Positions 1 through 9,744 of a stretch of 64,000 nt of DNA are shown here, piece after piece (positions within the stretch are counted from its first letter, which is position 1; each line of letters opens with the position of its first letter). Origin of the DNA: Lumbricus terrestris (Eukaryota > Annelida > Clitellata > Crassiclitellata > Lumbricidae). The notes under the pieces were generated by a model. It made no database searches, had not been told where the DNA came from, and worked only from the letters and a program-made list of their open reading frames with translations. The position numbers and the translations under genes are program-made. The DNA lies in assembly GCA_949752735.1 (NCBI GenBank), contig OX457044.1, positions 10,905,729 through 10,969,728 on the forward strand, read 5' to 3'.

Positions 1-400
1 AAGTTATATCACTTTTAGTGAGGCCACCCTACGTTTTTGATGATTCAAAAAGGTCAAAAAACGGTGGGTAGCCTCACTAAAAGTGATATAACTTTTGTTC
101 TGTTTGAAATAATTTGATCAAATCTGGCCATCATATGTAAATATGAATTGTCTATAAACCTGTAAATTTTAATTTCGAAATTATTACTTTTGGCCAAGAT
201 ATTGGCAAAAACCTACTTTTTAATGCGTTACTTTTTGAATCGTCAAAAAACGGGAGGTGGCCTCACTAAAAGTGGTGTATCTTTTGTTGTGATTGAATTA
301 TTTTTATGAAATCTGGCCATCATGTATAAATATGAATTGTCTTTGAGCCTGTAAAATTTCTTTTCAAAATTCTTACTTCTGGCCAAGATATGGGCAAAAA
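1..400. repeat. Inverted repeat and tandem duplication at the left edge
   Basis: Bases 1-24 and 71-94 are a perfect 24-bp inverted repeat (it begins AAGTTATATCACTTTTAGTG) with a 46-bp spacer. The following ~170 bp, beginning GCCTCACTAAAAGTG, is repeated in tandem from about 260 to 400 with point differences. Both copies share ATCTGGCCATCAT and TTCTGGCCAAGATAT-like blocks. This is probably the end of a transposable element cut by the window edge. Confidence 0.75.
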
Positions 401-1190
401 ACCTAAGGGTGGGTCTTTTTATGGCCCACCCTGTAGTTCTCTCGATCTGCACCCCTGCCCTTTCTATATATTTCACAGCTGTCGTATCCGAGTATATACC
501 GTGCATGCGTCACATCCTTCTCAGACCACCTCTTTGGATAACCTATTTGTCTGTCATTGCATGTTGTGGTTTTCAGTGACTTGCAGGTCCGTAGAGTAAG
601 TGAGGTGTCAGGCATCCGTGATTCGCCCAATTTATCATACAAGACTTGCTGACATTTTCCTAAGGTCAAAGCCAACTTTGGTCGGCTTGGGAAACATAGG
701 TTCCATTAGCCCTATTTTGATAGTATTGGTCTAATCCCCCCTCCAACAATTGGATGACCACGCCTGCCTTGGCTGCACAGCTTTCAGCCATAATTCCCTC
801 TTCCCTCCTCCCTGCATGGATCTACCCTCCCTTATGCCAGATGAGTCACCGTGGGTGCCATATGCATAATGCGTAGTTCTAGTCCTCCGAAAAAGTGGGT
901 AGAAGTTCAGACGCAGGCTATAGCCATTGACAACGCCTATGCACGAAGCGACAACTGTTCACTGTTCTCCCTTTCCGCGTCGGCACTCCACTAAGCATTA
1001 GACTCTAGCTTCACCATTACCATACCCCATGGAAAACTGCTCCTTTTCTGGGTAAATCAGTTAATGCTATGTTGCACTGGCGCAACTGAAAACTGGGGGG
1101 GTTGGAGACGACCCCCCTGGGGTGTGCACTGAAGACTGAACTAGGGGGGTCCTAAGAGAGACTGGGGGGGTTGAACCCCCCCAACCCCCC
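401..1190. other. No gene seen; G/C-homopolymer transposon debris
   Basis: No supportable ORF. The end, about 1090-1204, has GGGGGGGTT/AACCCCCCC blocks and finishes GGCAATTCTCACCCTG, the terminal sequence of the small hAT-like element found intact at 53001-53145. Confidence 0.5.
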
Positions 1191-1199
1191 CGGCAATTC

Positions 1200-1640
1200 T
1201 CACCCTGCTCTCGATCCCTACAAGTTCTTGTTTTGTTTCTTAATTCTCAATTGAGTCTTGCTCCGAAGTCCGAAGTAGGCCTAGGCATCGTCTTCGTCCT
1301 CTCTGCACACTCTTATAATTAGGCCAATGTCCTTTGATCGGCTTGACTCCTTTGTTTCCCGTGTCATGACAGCCATGGCTCAACTCAAATGCTTTGCCTA
1401 CATAGGTCACTCCTCTATCATCTCTATGTGCAATGGACTTGCATCACGTGTTCGTCCGCCTTTCTCTCTGCTGGTCAGCACGTGCTTATTATAAAGTGTA
1501 GGAAAATAATTATTGCCTGCATGGACGCTGATCATCACTTCTCCATGCTCTACTGTCCAAATAAGTGACAGGACGGCGGTGAGATTTAAAAATAAGTGCC
1601 TGGACGCCGTCCATGACCGTCCAGACACACTTTAAGTCAT
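1200..1640 (+). mobile_element. LINE 3' fragment plus hAT-like MITE piece (paralog of 48940-49570)
   Basis: Bases 1330-1400 encode a RLDSFVSRVMTAMAQ-like remnant, typical of the last part of Jockey/CR1-like reverse transcriptase ORFs. Bases 1545-1637 are an incomplete copy of the CAGGGCTTAAAGTGTG MITE family in reverse orientation. The block as a whole is the reverse complement of 48940-49570, except that it lacks the MITE at 49203-49380. Confidence 0.7.
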
Positions 1641-1786
1641 GTATGTGACTATAGTTCCTCATATTTCCCTCGTGTCAAATACAATACTGCATTTTCTCTC
1701 GGAGTTTGTCGCACTGGGATTTCACTTCTGAAAGGATTTTGCTGAGAGAAGATTTTGAAATGGTCATGTAGGCCTAGGCCTACAAA

Positions 1787-2004
1787 CAGTGGCGGCGCTA
1801 TAGGGGGATAGGATCCTAAGCCCCCCCCCCCTATAAAAGGCTACGCCCGCCCTAAAAAAGTCATCCGGGTTTTTTTAATGCAAAACTTAAATAATTATTT
1901 CTACGAGTTTCGACCGGATGAACAAAAGAAAGATCGTCAGAAATTTCCTCCGCGATCGAGGACTCAGCCCCTCACCCAATACTGAAATCCTGGCTCCGCC
2001 ACTG
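1787..2004. mobile_element. hAT-like MITE, CAGTGGCGG terminal repeats
   Basis: Starts CAGTGGCGGCGCTA and ends CTCCGCCACTG. The same termini bound the copy at 19128-19393. The octamer CATGTAGG is at 1765-1772 and 2005-2012 and is a plausible TSD. On the left a further 14 bp lies between TSD and terminus; together with the TSD they form the palindrome TGTAGGCCTAGGCCTACA. Confidence 0.7.
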
Positions 2005-2329
2005 CATGTAGGCTTATTTGTATTGATCGGATTGTTTAGCTATATTACTAATAATAGCTAAACAATCCGATCAATACAAATATTATAATAATATTAGTTA
2101 AGAAAAAAGCTTGGGATATCGAGAGTCGAGGCGAGTCGTAGTGGGGCTTGGACGTTGTCCACTCCCGCAAACGGCTGTTGTGCCACTCTTTTGAGCGTTG
2201 TTTTTAACGCCGCTGTTACCCTCCGGAATTCTTACGACAGAAATTCGTTATGCAGTCTGTTGATCATAAGATTACGTTTTATTTCAGCTGATCCCATTAA
2301 CTCCGCCACAGGGAGCATAGTGAGGAGGC

Positions 2330-2440
2330 TAAGGTCCAAAAACGCAGTGCATTGTGCATCTTGTGGATAAAAGCAACAAATTTTTACAGCTTCAAGACAA
2401 ACATATTTTAAAACTTTTCAGCGAGAGGCATCAAAAAATT
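2330..2440 (-). repeat. Dispersed repeat shared with 6530-6636
   Basis: Contains TGGATAAAAGCAACAAA and CAGCGAGAGGCATC. The same block occurs in reverse orientation at 6530-6636. Confidence 0.6.
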
Positions 2441-2454
2441 CAAATGGGAACATA

Positions 2455-3560
2455 CTTAAACAGAAGGTTGAAAGTATGCTAAATATGCACAAGTTCCAGA
2501 GTTGATATGCAGCCATAAACTGCACCTAGATGCAGAATATGCGTTCTTTTGACAACAAGAAACATTACTAATCTAATTTAAACATTGCACAGTGTTGTAC
2601 AATTGATACAGAACAAGTATACCACTAAAGTATGCTAAACATTCACATTTTAGAGCCTATATGCAACACTTTATGCACATAGATGCAGAATATGTGCTCT
2701 TTGACAACATGAAACATTACTAACCTAATTAAAACATTACACCTATGCATACAGGTGTGGGACAATTGATAGAGCACAAGTATACTATGAAAGTATGCAA
2801 AGAAAGTCGCATCTTAAGAGCCAATACGCAACTCTGTATGCACTTAGATGCAGAAAATGTGGTGTTTTGACAACATTAAACATTACTAACCTGATTTAAA
2901 GCATTACACATATGCATACATGTGTGTTACAAATGTTATAGCGCCAGTATGCTATGGAAGTATGCTAAATATTCAAATTTTAAGAGTCGATACACAACTC
3001 TTTATGCACTTAGATGCAGAATATGTGATGTTCTGACAACATGAAACATTACTAACCTGATTTAAAGCATTACACATATGCAGACATGTGTGGTACAATT
3101 GTTATAGCGCCAGTATGCTATGGAAGTATGCTAAATATTCAAAATTTAAGAGCCGATACACAACTCTTTATGCACTTATAAGCAGAATATGTTGTCTTTT
3201 GACAATGTGACACATTACTAATCTCAATCAAACATTTCCCATTATATGCATACATATGTGGGACAATTGATACAGCTCCAGTATACTAGGAAAGTATGCT
3301 AAAACTGCACATTTCCAGAGCCGATATGCAACTCCATATTGCACTTAGATGCAGAATATGTGGTCTTTTGACAACATGACACAGTACTAATCTTATTCAA
3401 ACATTCCACATATGCATACATGTATGCACGGGACAATTGATATACCTCCAGTATACAATGAAAGTATGCTTAAAACTGCACATTTTCAGAGCTGATATGC
3501 AACTCCATATTGCACTTAGATGTAGAATATGTGGTCTGAATATGTGGTCTTTTTACAATG
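2455..3560. repeat. ~165-bp tandem satellite, about 7 diverged units
   Basis: The landmark AGATGCAGAATATG recurs at 2528, 2681, 2846, 3012, ~3178, 3347 and 3518, spacings of 153-171 bp. Each unit also has TTTGACAACATGAAACATTA and an ACATATGCATACATGTG palindrome-like block. The units have diverged, so the array is old. Confidence 0.88.
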
Positions 3561-4339
3561 TTCATGAACCTTACAATTTCTGGTTGCAATATGGTCATGT
3601 AAGGTAGCACAATGTTTTGCACACCAATACAAAGGACTTCAAGAGCACTTTCAGCAGATACCAAATATCAATATCAGCTTGCCTCCGTCATGGAAGACAT
3701 CGGAATAATGTCATAAATAGACACAATGTCAAAATTCCAGTGATAAAACAGGTATTTTACATTATGAAATTTTTCTAGAAAAATGCATGCTGGCACCGCA
3801 ATTTTTAGAAAGTATTTGATTTACATTTTTGTATCTCTAGTAATTAAATGTCAGTTTAAATATGCTGTCATTTATTTCTAACACTATTTTAACAATTTCA
3901 AAGGGTTTTTTCTTTGCAAAACGTGTCCAGTTATTTACGACCAGCCCGTCGGTTGTCTCGTTAAGATTACGCTGACAACCGTACTAGTGACATTAATTCC
4001 TGGTCTTTTGGTGTGACGAACTGGAAAGTTTGAAGTGTCTAAAGTGAAAAATTGACTGAGATATGTAGGCTGCTGAAGTTGATTGGGTAGAACAAAAATG
4101 TATGTGAATTTGTGTGGTTTAATTTAGCTGCAACTAGAGTATTAAATGTGTAATTTATGTATAATGTCTTGGCTGACATGAACTGTTGTAGCAGTTAGTC
4201 AAAAACCTTTCATTTTCATGAACTGACCAAATGGGCATGTGGGACACCATTGAAGTAAAACCTTTTTATTGACACCAAACTTTAAGTAAATAATCTTTAA
4301 AGCAGTGGAATTTTTTGTAAAACAGTCTGCAGGAATTCG
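3561..4339. other. No gene recognised
   Basis: AT-rich sequence with no convincing ORF or repeat structure. Confidence 0.5.
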
Positions 4340-4877
4340 TAAGACAGGCAGTGTCCCTAAAGCTTGACTCCAAACATACCCAGCCTGATGCCCAGAATGT
4401 TTGAGATGTCACACAATGCATAAATTTTGCCTTGGTGGAATGTTCTCAATTGTTCTACCTTTCCATGCAATACTTCCTGAGAAGTTCTTTTGCTATGGCC
4501 AACTAACGCTGAAACCGCATCACAGATAATGAATGCATCAAACAAAGGTAATCATGCAAAGGCTAGTTCGGGACTCAAAATTCATGCAACCTCATGAGCA
4601 GCAATGTATTGAAGCTTAGACCATGCCCCTATTTTCACCAAGAATTAATTTGTGACGCACGATTTTCTCTCCTGGAAGCAACAGCCAGGACAACGACACC
4701 AGTATCAATAGTCTTGATCAATATGCTGGGATTCCCAGCTTGAAACAAATCTCTACATTCATGATTTAATAACTTTACTAAATCCCTCTCTGACCATGCA
4801 CAATTCAAAATTCTTGTTTTGGTTTTATGTCTCAATTGGGTCTTTCTTCGAAGCATCTCTGTGATCTGAAGCTTCAT
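4340..4877 (-). pseudogene. Decayed transposon-associated protein with DTDVVVLA...GCDTVSAF signature
   Basis: Reading the - strand through several frame changes and stops, two blocks appear in the right order. ILIKTIDTGVVVLAVAS is at about 4770-4700. LFDAFIICDAVSALVGHSKRTS is at about 4545-4490. They match the (I)RTVDTDVVVLA and FHAFTGCDTVSAFxGxGK signatures of a large multicopy family of uncharacterised proteins in marine invertebrates, usually thought to be transposon-borne. The frame is broken and the start is missing, so this is not a functional gene. The family assignment is from remembered motif patterns only. Confidence 0.5.
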
Positions 4878-5035
4878 CTCCTCTCTGCCACATCATTGCG
4901 TCCTCTAATATCCTCTGATCGGCTTGACTTTTTGTTCCTCATGTCTGGCTTGTCTGCCTTGGCTCAATCCAGTTGCCCTGCCTGCATACGTCCCTCTCTT
5001 ACCTTGTTACCTTGTGCTGTCAGCTTGTAGAGCTC
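4795..5035 (+). mobile_element. LINE 3' fragment (Jockey/CR1-like reverse transcriptase C-terminus)
   Basis: TCTGATCGGCTTGACTTTTTG...ATGGCTCAATCC-type sequence encodes a SDRLDFLFLMSGLSALAQS remnant. It is homologous to the blocks at 1330-1400, 16740-16880 and 21400-21500. Confidence 0.6.
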
Positions 5036-5371
5036 TAGAACCTATGGAATTAATGAAATAAATAAGTTTTAAAATCATGACGAAATAGGGAAAATTAAAA
5101 CGTACCGAATTAATGGAAGAAATAAGTGTTCGAATTAATAAGCAAAATGTTGGAAAAAATAATGAAACAAGGAAGCGCACAAAAATTGGGCAAGGCGTCA
5201 TGATCTAGTGTCAGTTAGGGTGAGGTTGTGTTCTCATTAGATAGTATTGTCCACCGGCATATAGGCCTACAGTATATTTGGACAGTATCTAATGTCAACA
5301 CTAACCCTAATCCAAACCGACCATCATGACGCCTAACCTGACCCTAACCGAAACTCACGATGCTTAACCTG

Positions 5372-5758
5372 GTAATCTACCCTTTTAGCGTCGGTAATTA
5401 TTCGCTAGTTGCAGCATTGCTATTTTTAATCAATCCAACTTCTAGTTTGGTGAAAATCCTTTTCATCGATCCAGCTTCTGTTTAGGCAATAATTAGTCTG
5501 ATCAATCCCGCTTCTATTTCGTCAGCAAATACTTTTCATCAATATAACTTTTATTTAATTCAAAATTATTGTTCATCAATCCAGCTTCAATTTCAGCAGG
5601 ATTGTTTTTATTAATCTCGCTTCTATTTCATACAAATTATTTTCATCAATCCGACTTCTATTTATCAATAATTATTTCCCTCAAACCGACTTGTGTTCGG
5701 TCAACGCTAAAACCCATGCAACGGCGAATGATTGCCGACGCTAAAAGGGTAGATTACC
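5372..5758. mobile_element. 387-bp TIR element with internal ~45-bp subrepeats
   Basis: Terminal inverted repeats GTAATCTACCCTTTTAGCGTCGG...CGACGCTAAAAGGGTAGATTAC are flanked by the direct repeat CTTAACCTG (5363-5371 and 5759-5767). The interior is a run of diverged units of the form ATCAATCCGACTTCTATTT. No coding capacity. A diverged second copy lies in the JAGN1 intron. Confidence 0.85.
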
Positions 5759-5767
5759 CTTAACCTG

Positions 5768-6520
5768 ACCCAATGCATCAAGAGATACTTAAAAGCGCCC
5801 AATCAGTTTTAGAAGCGCAGGCTTCTTCACTTTCGAACTTTCTATTGACTCATATTAATTACTTAATATTTTCATTTACACTTATTAACTTAACCCTTTT
5901 ACTTGGGATCTTGCGTTGATTACTTACTGAGAGCACTGCATCACGAAATGCGTCTGATAAGTCGCAGCGCTCTATTTTAGCGATTTCTTGGGCGACCCAT
6001 ACCGTTTACATGGTCAGGCCCAGTCTGCAAAATTACCATGAAAAGGATTCATGCCAAAGCAGAAGTAGGATTGATGGAAATAAACTAATGCAGCGATAGG
6101 CGAATAATTTAGAACACTAAAGCGATAGATTATCCGAACACTGCGTTCAATTAACTGGCAAGTACTGGGACAGACGATCGAGTCGATTAAAAGCACTGAT
6201 TAGACATCGCTGTTATTCAAATTCTAACCTTTCAGACACAAATATTCAAATGCATGCAAATTTAGATAATCCTTGTTAAAAAATATTAATGTTTTTGTCC
6301 ACAATATAAGCGAAAAACAACTTTATAAATTTATAAACTTTTATTATTGAAGTTTGTATTTCCCTATCTTCGCTCAGGATACTAAGCGTACAAGCCTAGC
6401 TATCGCACAAGGTTGGCTCTGTAGAGCGAATATAGCCCAATAAATTCGCCCAAATGGTCGATCTAACATCAAAAGTGACAGAATTTTCCACACATTTCAC
6501 TAATTTTTTTAGTTATGTTC
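5768..6520. other. No gene recognised
   Basis: AT-rich intergenic sequence with no ORF of note, and no repeat identified by eye. Confidence 0.45.
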
Positions 6521-6529
6521 CGGATCGAA

Positions 6530-6636
6530 TTAATTGATGCCTCTCGCTGAAAAGTCTTAAAATATGTTTTTTCTTCAATACAAAAAAGTTTGTTGCTTTT
6601 ATCCACAGTTTGCACAATGCACGAGCTTAACGTCCT
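6530..6636 (+). repeat. Dispersed repeat shared with 2330-2440
   Basis: GATGCCTCTCGCTGAAAAG...TTGCTTTTATCCACA is the reverse complement of the 2330-2440 block. It directly abuts the 206-bp MITE. Confidence 0.6.
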
Positions 6637-6842
6637 CAGGGCTTTTTTAACGTGCAGTTGTACACCAAATGTGCAGTTATAAATGGATTTGTGCAATTCT
6701 ATAAGCACTTCTGTAGAGTTAAAACTAGTTTTAAAAAAGGTCATTGTCCACCGATTGGAAGTAATTTGCCGTGGATGATGGGAAAGGAAAGGAGTTGTGC
6801 AGTTGAAGCAGCAGTTCTAAAAATTCCTTTAAAACAGCCCTG
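6637..6842. mobile_element. 206-bp hAT-like MITE (CAGGGCT...AGCCCTG)
   Basis: Begins CAGGGCTTTTTTAACGTGCA and ends TTTAAAACAGCCCTG. It has the same length and structure as the reverse-oriented copy at 61699-61904, which has a perfect 8-bp TSD. No matching TSD is seen here. A third, diverged copy lies around 58945-59110. Confidence 0.75.
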
Positions 6843-7076
6843 ACAGGGAGGGACTGCAAATCAGCAGCTCATTACGCCGGTCCTAAGCCCGGATAAAGGA
6901 GGAAGGCTTGCCAGATGGGTGTCGATGCTCTGGCAGTTAAAGCAAAGACGATTGAAATTCGGTGCCAAACAAAGCTGGGACATGCGGCCCAAGACAGACA
7001 GACTTGAGTGGAGAGACATTGTGAAGAAGGCGTCGAACACCTACGGGTATTGAGCCCACGATTATTGTTGTTGTTC

Positions 7077-7077
<1 letters not shown>

Positions 7078-7137
<60 letters not shown>

Positions 7138-7176
7138 ATGATGATTATGATGATTATGATGATGATTATGATGATG
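7078..7176 (+). repeat. (GAT)n microsatellite
   Basis: About 100 bp of GAT/ATG trinucleotides with a few GATTAT interruptions. Apparent poly-Asp, poly-Met or poly-His ORFs across it are artefacts of the repeat. Confidence 0.95.
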
Positions 7177-7489
7177 ATCCAATTCCAAAATGTTACTTTC
7201 ACACCGATTCTGTTTGTTTATGTTGACAGATGCCTCGATAAATGTTACAGTGGCGCTGTAGAAGTTTCGTTTCGTCATGCACTCACTAGGCAGCAGAGAT
7301 ACAGCGCAGGACGAAACTTTAGAAGATCCTGGCTCGTCTGAAGAAAATGGGCTTCCAGGGCTTAAAGTGTGGCTGGACAGTCATGGACGGCGTCCATGCA
7401 CTCATTTTAAAATCTGAAAGCCGTCCAGCCACTTATTGGCCACCAATGACTGGCACGTACTTCTTTTGGAAAGATAAGGGGCGTCCAGG

Positions 7490-9696
7490 CAGGGGCGGAT
7501 CCAGGGGGGGCCAATCCGGCCATGGCCCCCCATTTCAAATCACCATGGGACGTGGCCTCCCCATCCATGGTGGCCCCCAAAAAAATTCGGGTGTCAGTCA
7601 TGCACAGGAGAATTAATGTATAAATGTAATTAAAATCTATATATTAAAAAATAATATATAAATGTAATTAAAATCTAATCTAAGTCTCTCACACAATTGC
7701 ATTGTCTTAATATAAAACAACGAAATTAAACAATCTTTCAACAGAATCCAACTATGATTTATGGCATGCAATGTATGTTATTCGTGTATATATATTCATA
7801 GTAAAATGTAAAAACCTTAACACCAATAATCACAATTATAACTAAGTACAACTAACTATTAATTATAAATCAAGTTAACACTAACAACAGTTTTAGGGTT
7901 GTAATTTATTTGTTCCAGATGCCAAAAAATTTCAGGGCGAAAAATGTTAAGTTTTGAGTTTAGTCTTAATGAGCAAGAAACTGCGGTGAATGATCACACA
8001 TGTTAACTTTTTGTTCTTATTTATATCTTACTATATTTCATTCAGTAGTGGGAAGTGTTTTATTTATTGTTGTCTTAAAAAGTCATCAGTTTTTTAGAAG
8101 AAAAATTGAACACCTTTTTGAAGATATCGGACGGTAGACTAAAAAGTCATCATTTTTTTGGATTTGAAATTGAACACATTTTTTTCAAGATTTCGGACCT
8201 ATGAGTAAAAAATGACATCAGCTTTTTAGAAGGAAAATTGAACGCCTTTTTCGAAGATTTCGGACGGATGACTAAAAAATCATATGTTTTTTGGGAAGCG
8301 AAATTGAACACCTTTTTGGAAAATTTCGTGCGGAAGACTGAAAAGTCATTACTCTTTTTAGACGAGAAAATAAAAACCTTTTTTAAGATTTCCCACGGAT
8401 TACTAAAGAAGTGATCCAATTTTTGGAAGGAAAATTGAACACTTTTTTTGAAGATTTCGGAAAAATGACTAAAACTCATCATTTATTGGAAAGAGAATTT
8501 CAACACCTTTTTTAAAAATTTCGCACGGAAGCCTAAAAAAGTCATCAGTTTTTTAGATAGAAAATTGAACACCTTTTTTGAAGATTTTGGACGGAAGAAT
8601 AAAAAGTCATCACTCTTTTTAGACGAAAAATTTAACACCTTTTTTAAGATTTCGCACGGTTGACTAAAAAGTCATCAGTTTTTTGGGAAGCGAAATGAAA
8701 CACCTGTTTAAGATTTCGCACGGATGACTAAAAGAGTGATCCAATTTTTGGAAGGCAAATTGAACACCTTTTTTGAAGATTTATAACCAAAAAGGGTCAT
8801 CAAAATACAACTGCATTTGCTCTTCAGTGCTGTGATACGCCGAGCAAATTTCTGTCCAGGATAACGGAATCTATTGTCATAGACCCTGGTCAAATCGGAT
8901 CCGTCCATCATCAGTTTTTTTATTCCGGCATTTTTTCGCACTCTGCCAGTGCCAGTCCCAAGCCTTGAGAAAGGAGGAGGGCGTCGCTAATGGTCCTTGT
9001 TACCACACAGTGACGTTAAACTGCAACTGCGCACACCGACACACCAATTTTTGAAAATGGAAATTGAACACCTTTTTGAAAGTTTCGGATTGATGACTAA
9101 ATGAAAGTGATCTTTTTGGGAAGGGATTAGAAACCCTTTTTAAAGATTTCGGGCGGATTACTTTAAAAAGAACTATAGTTTTCGGGAAATAAATTTTTAA
9201 ACGCCCACAGGAAAAAATCATGGCTACGGCCTTCATATGTTTACGCACTATTATACAGCATGAGTCAAGGAGCTTAATAATATGTGAAATGAATGGGAAT
9301 GTTGCAATGAGGAAACTTAAAAAAAACACTATTTTTAAAGTTAAGTCTATATTTATTGAGACTTTATGGCACTCTTATAAGCACTGAAAAGTACAGCTAT
9401 TTTGTTAAGATAACAGCTTAAAATGCTACCTTTGCAATGTGGAAATTCAAAAAGTTTCTAGTGGGGAGGGGCATATCCCCTCCCCACACCCCTCCCCTAC
9501 CACTCTCGGCGCTGCGCGCCTCATGATTGTCTTCCAGACGGTCAATTATCTACCTCTCGGGAAACCTCAATCCTCCCCAGAGGAGGGGCCTAAATTAAAC
9601 TCTGGTTTCGGTCAAAAACGACTAAAAAAGTTTATCAGATTTTTCAGGGAAAGATGAACGAAGGCCCCCCTTCGAAAAGTTCTGGATCCGCCACTG
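7490..9696. mobile_element. 2.2-kb hAT-like element inserted in a MITE
   Basis: Termini CAGGGGCGGATCCAG and CTGGATCCGCCACTG are inverted repeats, flanked by a perfect 8-bp duplication CGTCCAGG (7482-7489 and 9697-9704). The interior is non-coding: (C/G)n tracts, AT-rich sequence and the ~62-bp array at 8075-8790. There is no transposase, so it is non-autonomous. Confidence 0.88.
8075..8790. repeat. ~62-bp degenerate tandem array inside the hAT-like element
   Basis: About a dozen units of the form GACTAAAAAGTCATCA, TTTTTTGGAAG, AAAATTGAACACCTTTTT, GAAGATTTCGGACG. Two more degraded units are near 9040-9190. Each unit contains a GATGACT-A(n)-AGTCATC inverted repeat. The apparent Lys/Ser/Phe-rich reverse-strand ORFs here are a by-product. 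Confidence 0.85.
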
Positions 9697-9744
9697 CGTC
9701 CAGGCACTTATTTTTCACACTTTCAGCACTGTGCCATGGGCTTC

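Larger units (their letters stand above)
7356..9731. mobile_element. hAT-like MITE (CAGGGCTTAAAGTGTG family) split by a larger insertion
   Basis: The left part is 7356-7489 (CAGGGCTTAAAGTGTGGCTG...GGGCGTCCAGG) and the right part 9705-9731 (CACTTATTTTTCACACTTTCAGCACTG). They are one element interrupted by 7490-9696. TGGGCTTC at 7348-7355 recurs at 9737-9744 and is the likely original TSD, offset by 5 bp. Confidence 0.8.

Noticed and set aside
6937..7278. Poly-His or poly-Asp protein
   Set aside because: Generated by the (GAT)n microsatellite; no conserved sequence on either side.
8150..8482. 110-aa Phe/Ser/Lys-rich protein
   Set aside because: It tracks the 62-bp tandem array inside a non-autonomous hAT-like element; the units drift without preserving the frame.
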